This document shows positions 44,701 through 53,131 of a stretch of DNA of 64,000 nucleotides, piece by piece. A program made the position numbers and the translations under genes. The DNA is from Tridacna crocea (lineage: Eukaryota; Mollusca; Bivalvia; Cardiida; Cardiidae), in the NCBI GenBank assembly GCA_943736015.1, contig OX031065.1, positions 32,440,427-32,504,426 of the forward strand, given 5' to 3'. How positions within the stretch are numbered: position 1 is the stretch's first letter; every line of letters begins with the position of its first letter. Under the pieces are notes generated by a model that ran no database searches, was not told the origin of the DNA, and saw only the letters and a list, made by a program, of their open reading frames with translations.

Positions 44701-47700
44701 CTTTTGTAGTATTCTTTTGCAGTATTTCTTTTTCAAATGTATTCTTTTGCAGTATTCTTTTTCAAAAGTATTCTTTTTCAAAAGTATTCTTTTGCAGTAT
44801 TCTTTTTCAAAAGCATTCTTTTTCAAAAGTATTCTTTTGCAGTATTCTTTTTCAAAAGTATTCTTTTGCAATATTCTTTTTCAAAGGTATTCTTTTGCAG
44901 TATTCTTTTTCAAAAGTATTCTTTTTCAAAAATATTCTTTTGCAGTATTTTTTTTCAAAAGTATTCTTTTGTAGTATTCTTTTCAGTGTTCTCACTAGGA
45001 TTTTGAAAGTTGGATTCCAGGAATCCAACTCGGGCAAAAATTAGATTCCAAACTAAAAAAGTTGGATTCCAGCTTGACAAAGTTAGATTCCCATAGTCAG
45101 GATAATCTGTTGATTGATGCATAATTTGTAGATTTCAAAAAACATTACGGGGATAAGGGTATTAGCTATTTGTTATCCATTGTGTAACGGGTACTGGGCA
45201 AATGATAAAGAATGACGCATTTCGATTGGTTGTTACTTTTCCAGGTAGCCACCCCTACCTCTTCGACTACCCGACTTTAGAGATTACCTAAACATGTGAG
45301 AATTTTCCGCGTCGCTAAACATCTTGTAAACAATCAAATGATAAACAATCAAGCCCGACATCGTAAATTACAAGTTATATACGATCCTAGATTAAGCTGA
45401 GTAGCTGATTTTGGACTCGTGTCCTAAAAAAACTTGTCGTCCGGTGGAATCCTTTGTTAGGATTTTTTGTCGTCTGCGGGGAGAAGTTGTCGTCTCAGAC
45501 GACAGTATTGGCGTTTCCGAGAACTCTGCTTTTGCGGTATTTCTTTTTCAAAAGTATTCTTTTGCAGTATTCTTTTTCAAAAGTATTCTTTTGCAATATT
45601 ATTTTTCAAAAGTATTCTTTTGCAGTATTCTTTTTCAAAAGTATTCTTTTTCAAAAGTATTCTTTTGCAGTATTCTTTTTCAAAAGTATTCTTTTTCAAA
45701 AATATTCTTTTGCAGTATTCTTTTTCAAAAGTATTCTTTTGTAGTATTCTTTTGCAGTATTCTTTTTCAAAAGTATTCTTTTGCAGTATTCTTTTTCTAA
45801 AGTATTCATTTTCAAAAGTATTCTTTTGCAGTATTCTTTTTCAAAAGCATTCTTTTGCATCTTTTGTAGTATTCTATTGCATCTTTTGTAGCATTCTTTT
45901 TCAAAAGTATTCTTTTGCAGTATTCTTTTTCAAAAGTATGCTTTTGCAGTATTCTTTTGCATCTTTTGCGGTATTCTTTTTCAAAAGTATTCTTTTTCAA
46001 AAGTATTCTTTTTCAAAAGTATATTTTTGCAGGGTCATTAGACTCATTAGACTTATTGGCAAAGAGTTAAAACAAAAAACACACACACACTCTTGTCATG
46101 CAATTCAGACAGTCAAAGAGATTCTGAAACTATCAAATTTGACTACATGTATTAAAGATTTGTAGATAAACTAAGAAAACAATCATTAACAAGCATTAGC
46201 ATTTCTCCTCTTAGCACAATATTTTGTATCTTATCTTGAATGAACCAGATCATTTTAGCTAGAATTAAGTTTGTTGTAGTGAAACTCTTTCAATTTAGGA
46301 AATGAGTTAATGTGATAGTGATTTTTATATTTCTGTATAACCCTAGGTTCGGTTTCACCCAGAGAATCCTGACATGCTATCAACAGGTTCAATGGATGGA
46401 CTTGTATGTGTTTTTGATATTTCACAAACGGATGAAGATGATGCTCTCTTGTATGCCTTGAACTCCTGCTCCCATGTATCTAAGATTGGCTGGTGTGGAT
46501 CCAACCTACAACATATATACTGCACAACACATATTGATACAGTGCTCGTGTGGGACTCCGAAGAAGTAAACCTAAAATTAATATATTTCAACTCTTTACC
46601 ATCTTTGCAAGCCAAGGGTGATGATCCACTATGCTACTCTACCCTTGGCGGATCGAGCTTGATTTCGATATTTCCCTGATACACATTTTTATTGGTTGCA
46701 GCTAGCTCTAACTGCACGAATCAAATTGCTTGTAGCATTTCATCTTTGATAAAAATAGAACAAGAACCTTTCATATAAAAATAGAAGGTAAACATGAATA
46801 CCTCCGTGGATGTGTGCAGGATGTGTAATAATTTATTACAAAAAAAAACATAGACAAATGTTACATGAATAACCACAAACGTACTTCGACATTCCATGGT
46901 CAGGTGCTATAGCCTAAAACCTCTGATAATTGATTGGTCACCCTGAGACTTTCTGTACATGTTGTCCATGTTTGGTTTTTTGATAATAAATCATTACAGA
47001 TCCTGCACACATCCACAGTGTTATCCATATTTACCTTCTATTTTTAACTGAAAGGTCGTGACCTTGTTATGTTTTTATCAAAGATGAGTGATTTGATTTG
47101 TGCAGTTAGAGCTAGCTGCAACCAATGAAAATGCGTATCGGAGGAATGTTGAAATCAAGCTAGATCTGCCAAGGGTAGAGTAGCGTAGTAGATCGTCACC
47201 CTTGGCTTGCCAAGATGTATACACCCTAGAGGCCAAATTTTTAGTCAAATATTTATGAAATCTTTTTATTTTTTGAAGTCTATACCGAACCATCAAATTT
47301 TGGGCTAATTTGAAAGCAATTGCAGATGGCAAGTAAAACAGCCTTTTCTGCTTTTTCTACAATATTTTTAAAAGCCCTTTTTCATGGTTGTTAAAACACA
47401 AGATTGTGTTGGGGAGAGTTAATGTATCTGGTTACGCAAATTACCAGTACATGTATGCCTCATATATATATCTAAAAGGTAGGATTGTTATACAGGGCCA
47501 TGAACACCTTCCTGTTCCACAATGTTTTCTATGTTTTTGAAGTACAAATGCAATCAATATACATGTAGCTACCTTTGATTTTTTTTTTAGATTTAGACAC
47601 GGATGAATTCAAGTGAAATATCTGGTAAAGACTGAAAGTCATCCACTCCAATTTCTTTAGAGGGAGTACTGAGTTACTGGCCACTAAATATCATAAATGC

Positions 47701-47767
47701 TATTTATCATTTTTGTTTTCAGGGTGACCCAGTTCTTGAGATTACCAATTTGAAAGATTCCATGCAG
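35658..47767 (+). CDS. WDR89: WDR89-type WD40-repeat protein (5' part, 8 coding exons)
   Basis: Exons 35658-35764, 36412-36506, 36915-36999, 38673-38722, 41091-41202, 42572-42635, 46347-46565 and 47723-47767 join in frame through GT/AG sites to 259 codons with no stop. Blades read SSSLDKTLRAWDVR, TGSMDGLVCVFDI and DTVLVWDSEE. The stretch LGCYSESHQDDITQVRFHP closely matches, from memory, vertebrate WDR89 (human about 387 residues), as does the Asp/Glu-rich ISQTDEDDAL segment. WDR89 is predicted to be a beta-propeller scaffold; its role is poorly known. The start ATG follows an acceptor at 35643, so a non-coding exon lies upstream. About 130 C-terminal residues are missing; I searched by eye to 64,000 and did not find them, so they probably lie beyond. 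The introns are filled with TTAA palindrome elements. Confidence 0.88.
35896..36012 (-). repeat. Modular repeat, terminal fragment
   Basis: Reversed 5' end: CAGGTGAGCGATCCAGAGC to GGCGCTCTTGTT, in WDR89-like intron 1. Confidence 0.5.
36412..36506 (+). CDS. WDR89: WDR89-like exon 2
   Basis: Reads TEDDCLIATANSNKTIQLFK and on to STGAIT. A long T-run acceptor ends TTTACAG; the donor is GTATGA. It forms the first propeller blade. Confidence 0.82.
36615..36883 (-). repeat. TTAA palindrome element with altered left dyad arm
   Basis: Right half normal and ending GTGTGGGAATAGGTTAA, 32 bp before an exon. The left arm is replaced by unrelated sequence. Confidence 0.75.
36915..36999 (+). CDS. WDR89: WDR89-like exon 3
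   Basis: Reads GHKDTLTGLCWANSDYNVLF and SSSLDKTL. The leading GH and the SLDKTLRAWD tail are a WD-repeat signature. The acceptor is TATGTTACAG and the donor GTAAAA. Confidence 0.85.
37032..37259 (+). repeat. TTAA palindrome element
   Basis: Begins 33 bp after an exon. Dyad with centre AAATGCTGGTAACTGGCATT. Confidence 0.9.
37430..37505 (+). repeat. GGTTGGTT / GGATGG simple repeat
   Basis: Imperfect TTGGTTGG and GTGGATGG tandem in a WDR89-like intron. Confidence 0.7.
37898..37953 (+). repeat. GA / GACA microsatellite
   Basis: GAGACAGAGACAGAG units in a row. Confidence 0.9.
38030..38255 (-). repeat. TTAA palindrome element
   Basis: Complete, TTAA at both ends. A worn piece of another copy follows to about 38400. 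Confidence 0.9.
38408..38636 (+). repeat. TTAA palindrome element
   Basis: Ends 36 bp before WDR89-like exon 4. Dyad centre AAATGATGGTATCCAGCATT has lost some pairing. Confidence 0.88.
38673..38722 (+). CDS. WDR89: WDR89-like exon 4 (50 bases)
   Basis: Reads AWDVRTNSKKAVQVFQ between split codons for Arg and Gly. The acceptor is TTTATTTTCAG and the donor GTTAGC. Palindrome elements flank it 36 bp upstream and 26 bp downstream. Confidence 0.82.
38749..38947 (+). repeat. TTAA palindrome element, left arm shortened
   Basis: Starts 26 bp after WDR89-like exon 4. The left arm is reduced to AACACAATGGTCAACAGC. Confidence 0.8.
39058..39286 (+). repeat. TTAA palindrome element
   Basis: Near complete; GTGGTAAAGCGTTAA end. 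Confidence 0.85.
39303..39523 (+). repeat. TTAA palindrome element, third dyad type
   Basis: Core GAAATTGCTTGTAACGAGCA, with outer arms CACTGTGGG and CCCACAGCG. Confidence 0.88.
39762..39989 (+). repeat. TTAA palindrome element
   Basis: Complete; core AAATGCTGATAGCTAGCATT. Confidence 0.88.
39996..40620 (-). repeat. Modular repeat
   Basis: Begins TTTTAGCTCCACTGGCCGAA with the CTGGCCGAAGGCCAG hairpin. It matches the 13255-14894 copy in reverse, as far as the CAAGGTTTCTATCATTC block. Confidence 0.7.
40640..40798 (-). repeat. TTAA palindrome element, left end missing
   Basis: Core AAATGCTGGATTCCAGCATT; ends GGTAAAGAGTCAA against the next copy. Confidence 0.75.
40797..41023 (-). repeat. TTAA palindrome element
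   Basis: Complete with a good dyad. Ends 67 bp before WDR89-like exon 5. Confidence 0.92.
41091..41202 (+). CDS. WDR89: WDR89-like exon 5
   Basis: Begins GADDCNNLFNCVDINKSD and ends ENAYILFW across the splice. The acceptor is CATGCTCAG and the donor GTAAGT. The human counterpart has ICAGTEKVDDDALLVFWD at this place. Confidence 0.85.
41335..41505 (+). repeat. tRNA-derived SINE
   Basis: A-box-like TGGCTCAGTAGTGAAG and B-box-like GGTTGGAACCTC, with a tail near TCAATTAATCAATC. Confidence 0.6.
41570..41796 (-). repeat. TTAA palindrome element, worn
   Basis: GACAACAAAATTTTATACTTG start; core AAATGTTGTTTACCATTATT. Confidence 0.7.
41853..42161 (-). repeat. Chimeric TTAA palindrome element
   Basis: Second-type sequence through the dyad and CTCCTACACGCAATG, then joined to the common type's end (GTCGTCTGCAAATGCTTTCA to GCGGTTAA). 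Longer than normal at 309 bp. Confidence 0.85.
42315..42541 (-). repeat. TTAA palindrome element
   Basis: Complete; its last TTAA lies 31 bp before WDR89-like exon 6. Confidence 0.9.
42572..42635 (+). CDS. WDR89: WDR89-like exon 6 (64 bases)
   Basis: Reads DRRSTELLGCYSESHQDDIT plus Q, phase 0 at the end. The acceptor is CATATTCCAG and the donor GTCAGT. SESHQDDITQ is nearly the vertebrate SETHSDDVTQ. Confidence 0.85.
42671..42745 (+). repeat. tRNA-like SINE head
   Basis: TGCTGGTTCAATTCCCAGCC (B-box type) after GGTAACTCATTTGGGACTTG. The following sequence up to about 43020 is unassigned, apart from a CAGTGAAAATAT inverted pair. Confidence 0.5.
43080..43239. repeat. Foldback element (ATATTTGTTTTTT ends)
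   Basis: Arms of about 70 bp, from ATATTTGTTTTTTCGGTGAA to TTCACTGAAAAAATAAAAAC, around a short centre. A single arm of the same family is at 48531-48568. Confidence 0.85.
43333..43550 (-). repeat. TTAA palindrome element
   Basis: Complete; core AAATGCTGGTTACCGGCATT. Confidence 0.9.
43593..43807 (+). repeat. TTAA palindrome element
   Basis: Complete; the core changed symmetrically at its centre to AATGCTGGAAAGCAGCATT. Confidence 0.88.
43892..44112 (-). repeat. TTAA palindrome element
   Basis: Left end worn. Dyad good, with outer arms GTTGGAAAAGG and CCTTTTCCTAC. Confidence 0.85.
44537..44983 (+). repeat. Minisatellite array 1 (AGTATTCTTTTTCAAA)
   Basis: Two alternating units, TATTCTTTTTCAAAAG and TATTCTTTTGCAG. 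Their translation gives false frames of FFKSILLQYS type. Confidence 0.92.
44984..45528. mobile_element. Possible hAT-like non-autonomous element inside the minisatellite
   Basis: Unrelated 545-bp block with ends CAGTGTTCTC and GAGAACTCTG (9 of 10 inverted), like hAT termini. It contains repeated GTTGGATTCC phrases and GTCGTC motifs. An 8-bp target duplication cannot be read in the repetitive flanks. Confidence 0.45.
45529..46033 (+). repeat. Minisatellite array 2
   Basis: Continues the units of array 1, with added GCATCTTTTG variants near its end. Confidence 0.92.
46347..46565 (+). CDS. WDR89: WDR89-like exon 7 (largest)
   Basis: 73 whole codons from VRFHPENPDMLSTGSMDGLV to TVLVWDSEE. The acceptor is TAACCCTAG and the donor GTAAAC. 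The exon holds one complete blade and half of the next. A foldback element begins 35 bp after it. Confidence 0.88.
46600..47217. repeat. Foldback element (CATCTTTGCAAGCC ends), long copy
   Basis: Inverted arms of well over 100 bp, CATCTTTGCAAGCCAAGG against CCTTGGCTTGCCAAGATG. The inner arm is ATTGGTTGCAGCTAGCTCTA. It starts 35 bp after WDR89-like exon 7. Confidence 0.85.
47278..47423 (-). repeat. TTAA palindrome element, worn
   Basis: TTTGAAAGCAATTGCAGATGG and a single-arm dyad TTTTCTACAATATTTTTAAA. Confidence 0.5.
47723..47767 (+). CDS. WDR89: WDR89-like exon 8 (45 bases)
   Basis: Reads GDPVLEITNLKDSMQ, phase 0 on both sides. The acceptor is TTTGTTTTCAG and the donor GTTTGT. It aligns with the human segment EPVTRLNIQDVRE. 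It is the last exon I can find in the window. Confidence 0.75.
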
Positions 47768-47795
47768 GTTTGTGTGTCTTACAGATTTGTCCAAA

Positions 47796-48025
47796 TTAAC
47801 CCTTTACTCCATAGATACTCATTTTGATGTATGAACAACAGACAGCTTTTGAAAACATTGTGGGAAAAGGAGAAATTGCTCATAACAAGCAATTTCTCCT
47901 TTTCCCACAGTGTTTTTCACTCAGTCAGATATTTGTATCCTCATTTGTTCATATTTTTGACATCATATCGATATTTGCCGCTGAAATGGAAGAGCCTCAA
48001 ATTGGCATATCAGGTAAAAGGTTAA
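47796..48025 (+). repeat. TTAA palindrome element, fourth dyad type
   Basis: Core GAAATTGCTCATAACAAGCA; right flank unlike other types (GAAATGGAAGAGCCTCAAAT). Starts 29 bp after WDR89-like exon 8. Confidence 0.85.
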
Positions 48026-48183
48026 GGGCCTTTGCAGTACATAAATGTAGCTGAAGTGATTAGATTTGTCTCTGATTGCAGCAGAAAACATTGTGGGTTA
48101 CCAGCATTTTTACCTTTTTGCACAATGTTTTCAATAGGATTGCTCCCTAGGGTTGTTAAAACTCAAGATTGCTATGTTAAGGA
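48026..48183 (-). repeat. TTAA palindrome element, half dyad
   Basis: Reads ACATTGTGGGTTACCAGCAT: the inner part of one arm up to the dyad centre is missing. Confidence 0.65.
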
Positions 48184-48290
48184 TTCAGCATGGTTCCAAC
48201 ACTACATGTTCTGTCACAAAGACATCGCTTTCCTCTAAAATCTTTTTGCACAGATTTGCTGACACAGGGTTGTATTTACCAGCTCATGGC

Positions 48291-48528
48291 TTATATAGGG
48301 CTCGCAACACATGAAAAGGGGCATTAGGACATTGCGTTAAGTGTCGTCTCGGATCAGCCTGCGACTAAATTAGATTTTGTGTTTCAGTAGACTTGCGAAA
48401 AACAGAAAAATACATAGAAACGGAAAGTGTCCTTTCAGATTAGTCTGCGCAAACTGCTGGCCTGATCCGAGACGACACTTTACACAATTGTCCAAATGCC
48501 CCTTTTTGCGTGTTGCATGCCATATAGA
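48291..48528. repeat. Foldback element (GTGTCGTCTCGGATCAG arms)
   Basis: Inverted arms of about 60 bp, including AAGTGTCGTCTCGGATCAG and CTGATCCGAGACGACACTT, flanked by TATA. This type is widespread in bivalves to my knowledge. Confidence 0.8.
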
Positions 48529-48570
48529 GGATATTTGTTTTTTTACAGTGAAAGATCAAAATTTATTTTT

Positions 48571-49735
48571 ATCTCCACTTGCTGAAGGCCAGAAGAGTCA
48601 TGTCATGACCTGGTGTCCATTGTGCATGTTTCCATCCATGTGTGTGTCCGTCTGTCTATGCGTGTTAACTTTTATTTCAAACATCTTCTCTGAAACTACT
48701 CATCCAATTTTGGTGAAACTTCACAGAAATGATCCTGTCATGGTTTTCTTCAGAAATTGGTGAAAGAATTTGATTCTTTCACAAACTCTGTGGTTGCCAC
48801 GGCAACAAAACTGAAAAAAATCGAAAATCTTTGAAAATCTTCTTGTCTGAAAACCATAAGGCCTAGGGCTACCGATATGGCATTTAGCTTTATCTAGTGG
48901 ACCTCTACAAAGTTTCTTCAAATAATAACCCTGGGATCAAAATTGGCCACACCCGGTAGGTCACAAGTTGTTTTATATGGGCTTATATAGGGGAAACTTT
49001 AAAGTCCTTCTGGTACCTTGCCATAGGGCGTTGGGCTACCAAATTTGGCATTTATATTTATCAAACGGGCGTCTTCCAAGAGTGCCTAAAATATAGCCCT
49101 GGGGTCAACTTTGGCCTGACCCCGCGGGTCACAAGTTTTATATGGGCTTATATAAGGAAAGCTTTAAAAATCTTCTTGTACCTAGCCATAAGGCCTTGGG
49201 CTACCAAATTTGGTATCTAGCTGGATCAAGTGGTTGTCTACCAAGGGTGATAATGCTAATTGAATTAAAACTCTGTTTATTCCTTGTTTATTACACTGCA
49301 AATTAACATTCCGTCTTGACCGCCCAAAACCTACGCTCTATAGAGTCTTTCATTCCAGGTAACTCTTTAAGGTGAAATTATTCTGTCAAGAGTTACTTCC
49401 CTTAACAAAGATTGTACCATTAACAAAGGGTGCCAAAATTATAGCCCTGGGCTTTAAGTTTGCCCTGGCTCGGGGTCACAAGTTTTACTTGGGCTTAAAT
49501 TTGGAAAACTTTAAAATTCTACTTGTACCTAGCCATAAGGCCTAGAACTACCGAATTTTGCATGTAGCTCTATCTAGTACGCCTATACCAGGAGAGCCCA
49601 AATTATAGCCTTGGAGTCAAGTTTGTCCCCACACCAGGGGTCACAAGTTTGATATGGGCTTTTGTAGTGAAAACTTTATAAATCATCTTGTTACTAATCA
49701 TAATAAGGCCAAGGGCTTCTAAATTTAGCCCTGTC
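48571..49735 (-). repeat. Modular repeat with reversed 166-bp-type modules
   Basis: Begins TCTCCACTTGCTGAAGGCCAG. Modules around 48930, 49100, 49440 and 49600 each carry GGGTCACAAGTTTTA-like and CCTAGCCATAAGGCC-like phrases. Confidence 0.65.
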
Positions 49736-49837
49736 TCATAGGTTTTGTATTTTACAAAGTCTTTTATTCTAGAAACTTTGAAAATCTTCTTGTTTGTAAC
49801 CATACATTCTAGACCTGTATTATTTGTATGGGGCTTT

Positions 49838-50052
49838 TTCTTGTGGTCGAAATTGAAAGCACTTGCAGATGACAAAATGAATGTAGCTCATAAACTGAAA
49901 TTTGCTCAGAAAGTCCTATTTGTTTTTTAACTGTAACCAAGGAAATATTTGACTAGTCCAAATAGAAATTATTTGCAGCATTTGCTCCTTTTCTCACAAT
50001 GCTGTCAAAAACTAATTTGGTTAAAACTCACGATTCTGTAAAGAGTTAATTA
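49838..50052 (-). repeat. TTAA palindrome elements, two worn pieces
   Basis: GAAAGCACTTGCAGATGACAA (49838-49930) and a second piece from GACTAGTCCAAATAG to GTAAAGAGTTAA. Confidence 0.5.
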
Positions 50053-50114
50053 GTTAACACTGCGCCATGCTATAAAATATTAGCATTTGATAGACAGCAA
50101 ATATTATGTGTTTT

Positions 50115-50349
50115 AGCTCTTTACCAATCGACACAATTTGGGACTAGTCCAAATTGAAAAAGCACTTGCAGACAACAAAATAAAATTTAATGTGAATCAA
50201 AAAATTAAATTTTATTTGGAAAGGGTAGAAAGCATTGTGGGAAAAGGAGAAAATGCTGGTTACCAGCATTTTCTCCTTTTCCTACAATGTTTTCAAAATC
50301 CCTCCAATCCAGGGTTGTCAAAAGTCTGGATCGTGTGAGAAAGAATCAA
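50115..50349 (-). repeat. TTAA palindrome element
   Basis: Good dyad; ends CGTGTGAGAAAGAATCAA, a worn terminus. Confidence 0.85.
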
Positions 50350-50364
50350 ATGAAAGAATTCGGC

Positions 50365-50747
50365 TTTTACAGAGTGGTAAACATTGTGCTAAACAGAGAA
50401 ATTTCCAGGAGGGGTGAATGCTAAACTATTCCATCTGCATTTTGGAAAATTTTACAGGTGACAGAAAAACCTTCTCATTTCTCTATAAAGCATTTTCAGA
50501 TCATCATTCTTAGATATATAATAATTAAATCATTTACACAATTCTACAAAACATATCTAAAAAATGTGATTTAACGATGCCTTTCAGAGAAATGAGAAGT
50601 TTTTCCCTCACCTGTTAAATTTTCCAAAATGCAGATGGAATAGTTTCGCTTTCAGCCCTTGTGACAGACCTCCTCTTTGCACAATTTTTTCAACAGCCTG
50701 TTTTTACTATTGGTTGTCAAAATACAGGATTGTTTTTGTATGGGTTA
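50365..50747 (-). repeat. Worn palindrome element split by a foldback
   Basis: AGAGTGGTAAACATTGTGC on the left and TTTGCACAATTTTTTCAAC to GTATGGGTTAA on the right flank the foldback at 50411-50659. Confidence 0.55.
50411..50659. repeat. Foldback element (CCATCTGCATTTTGG arms)
   Basis: Arms of about 75 bp pair, for example AACTATTCCATCTGCATTTT with AAAATGCAGATGGAATAGTT and TTCTCATTTCTCT with AGAGAAATGAGAA. Confidence 0.85.
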
Positions 50748-50972
50748 ACTCTTTACCACACAATGACGACTTTTGACACCCCTGAGGAAGAATCCTTTTG
50801 AAAACATTATGGGAAAAGGAGAAAATACTGGTAACCAGCATTTTCTCCTTTTCCCACAAAGTTTTCTACCCTATTAAAGCAAAATTGTACCATTTGAGCC
50901 ACTTTGAATCGTCGTCTGCAAATACTTTCATTTTGGATAGATCTAAAATTTTGCTGTGTGGTAATGGGTTAA
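50745..50972 (+). repeat. TTAA palindrome element
   Basis: Complete; core AAATACTGGTAACCAGCATT. Shares its first TTAA with the preceding piece. Confidence 0.9.
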
Positions 50973-51100
50973 GTAGGTGGGGTGAGCTTGTAGTGGTTTC
51001 AAATTTACCTTTTGAAAGTCATTGCCAGATAGAAATGGCACACCTGTTCGGAAAACTGATATATCAGTCAGAATGATCCACATAATATATTGTCAGTGAA

Positions 51101-51301
51101 TTTAGCCTTTACCAAACAATGCTCAGTATTATTGACCTACGAAAAGAGGGCCTTAGAAATATTGAGTAAAGGAGAAAGTGCTGGTTATCATCAATTTTTC
51201 CTTCTTTCTCAAAGTTTTCTGCCCCATCAGAGAATCTTAGCCCATTTATACCAATTTTCAAATTTGATGTCTACAAATGTTTTAGAATTGGAAGCGTTTA
51301 A
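51101..51301 (+). repeat. TTAA palindrome element, worn
   Basis: CCTTTACCAAACAATGCTC start; core AAAGTGCTGGTTATCATCAA. Confidence 0.65.
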
Positions 51302-51526
51302 CCCATTACCACTCAATCCCTACTTTTGACGCCCCTGAGAAAGAAGCCTTTTGAAAACACTGTGGGAAAAGGAGAAAATGCTGGTAACCAGCATTTTCTC
51401 CTTTTCCCACAGTGTTTTCTACCCTTCCCAGAACAATTTTCAATTTTTCAGTCACCTTTATTTTGTCGTCTGCAAATGCTTTCAATTTGGACCAGTCTAA
51501 AATTTTCTCGTGTGGTAAAGGGTTAA
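51298..51526 (+). repeat. TTAA palindrome element, CACTG/CAGTG outer arms
   Basis: Complete and clean. Outer dyad pair ACACTGTGGG and CCCACAGTGT, matched in both arms. Confidence 0.95.
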
Positions 51527-51539
51527 AATTTGCAGCTTG

Positions 51540-51811
51540 GAAAAGGGTTAGCTCTATACCAAACTATTGTCAAAGACCCTGAAGTTTAAGGCTTCTGTTT
51601 TTTTCCTGCAATGCTTTCAACCTGTTGATATACATGAAACATTTTGCTCACAAAAGAGCCTTGGTATTTAAGCCTATTTCTCCAGTCTGCAAGCAGATTT
51701 TCTTTGCTTGTGATGCTTTCTCTCTACCAGAAAACAAAATTTTATACTTGTCAAATTTGAGAGCATTTGCAGATTAGAAAATGGAATGCAGCATAAATGA
51801 TAGAATTACTC
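51540..51811. other. Mosaic of worn palindrome-element pieces
   Basis: Phrases such as GTTAGCTCTATACCAAAC and TTTGAGAGCATTTGCAGATT; no intact copy. Confidence 0.45.
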
Positions 51812-52040
51812 TTAACTCTTTACCAAACGACAAAATTATAGTCTGATCTAAATTGCAAGCATTTGCAGATGAAAAAATAAATGTGACTGAAAAATCAAAA
51901 TTTCTGTTAGGAAGGGTAGAAAACATTGTGGAAAAAGGAGAAAATGCTGGTTACCGGCATTTTCTCCTATTCCCACAATGTTTTCAAAAGACTTCTTCCT
52001 CAGGGTCGTTAAAAGTCATGATTGTGTGGTTAAGGGTTAA
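51812..52040 (-). repeat. TTAA palindrome element
   Basis: Complete; core AAATGCTGGTTACCGGCATT, as at 43333-43550. Confidence 0.92.
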
Positions 52041-52762
52041 GTAGATAGAAAACCTTGCTAAAAAGGGTGTTAATGAATGTTTTTCTCTCTTTCTCACCGT
52101 GTTTTTTTTTTACCAGTATAATTATGTAAAGTTTTTTAACAAGTATTTTCCCCTTTTCCCACAAGACTTTCTACCCTGTCAAACACAGATTCCATCATTC
52201 TGGCTACACTTTTTTGTTGGACAAGTGTAAAATTTTGTTGTCTTGTAAAACACCCTTTTCCATTATGTTTCCATCAGTCTTTTTTTCAGAAGCTTTTAAA
52301 ACTCTTCATTTTGTGGAGAAGGGTATACATGTTTTTGACTTAATCCATTTCTGAGTTTTAATGACCTTGATGAAAATGTCATTGGGAGATACTGTCTGAA
52401 CTGTTACAAACATAATGATAAGATTCATCAGATGAACCTCATTCTGTTTAGTCTGTCTGTAAATGCCGCAATTTGGACATGTCTTAAATTTTGTTGACTG
52501 GTACATCTAACAGTCAGAAAAAGATCTAACTGTCAAAAAAAGTTCCAAATTAATGTAATGTGGTAAGAGTTAATCTGCTAACTGTGACTCAAAGACCTTT
52601 TCAGAACAGTGCAGATCAAGATCAGACTGCACAGAATATACAATCTGATCTTTGATCAATAATCTTCAATGAACACATATTTTCCCACCAAAAAATTACC
52701 TTATAACTCTAAACAACGAAATTTTAGACTGGCCCAAACTGAACACATTTGCACACAACAAG
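52041..52762. other. Worn palindrome-element debris and a GATCAGACTGCACA fragment
   Basis: Right-end pieces near 52140-52250 and 52400-52505, and the dispersed fragment at 52612-52665. No gene. Confidence 0.4.
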
Positions 52763-52995
52763 TTGAACCTTTACCACACAATCCCTACTTTCAACACCCC
52801 TATGAAAGAAGCCTTTTAAAAACATTGTTGGAAAAGGTGAAAATGCTTGTAACCAGCATTTTCACCTTTTCCCACAATTATTTCTATCCTTCCCAAAACA
52901 AATTTGAATATTTCTGATGCATCTATTTTGTTGTCTGCAACTACTTTTAATTTGGACTACGGTAGTTGTATAGTTGGTCATCTTGTAAAGGTTAA
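52763..52995 (+). repeat. TTAA palindrome element, GGTG/CACC arms
   Basis: Arms AAAAGGTGAAAATGC and GCATTTTCACCTTTT carry a matched pair change from the common GGAG/CTCC. Confidence 0.88.
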
Positions 52996-52999
52996 ACAT

Positions 53000-53131
53000 G
53001 GCTAAAACACTGAAAATTGCCTGTGGAAGGATAGATAGAAAACATTGTGGGGAAAAGATAAAATCCTTGTTACCACTATTTTCTACTTTTCCCAGTATGT
53101 TTTTCAAAGTGGTCTTCATCAAGGTAGTTAA
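53000..53131 (-). repeat. TTAA palindrome element, partial
   Basis: From AAACACTGAAAATTGCC to the shared TTAA; dyad worn. Confidence 0.65.

Larger units (their letters stand above)
44446..46070 (-). repeat. TTAA palindrome element blown apart by a minisatellite
   Basis: The left part is at 44446-44540 (TTTGTCCAATTTGAATGCAT) and the right tail at 46031-46070 (GCAGGGTCATTAG to GGCAAAGAGTTAA). Between them the TTTTTCAAAAG piece of the element has become two arrays. Confidence 0.7.

Noticed and set aside
44406-46165. Long frames of 212 and 232 codons reading FFKSILLQYS-type repeats
   Set aside because: They are translations of the TATTCTTTTTCAAAAG minisatellite; several frames on both strands stay open equally.
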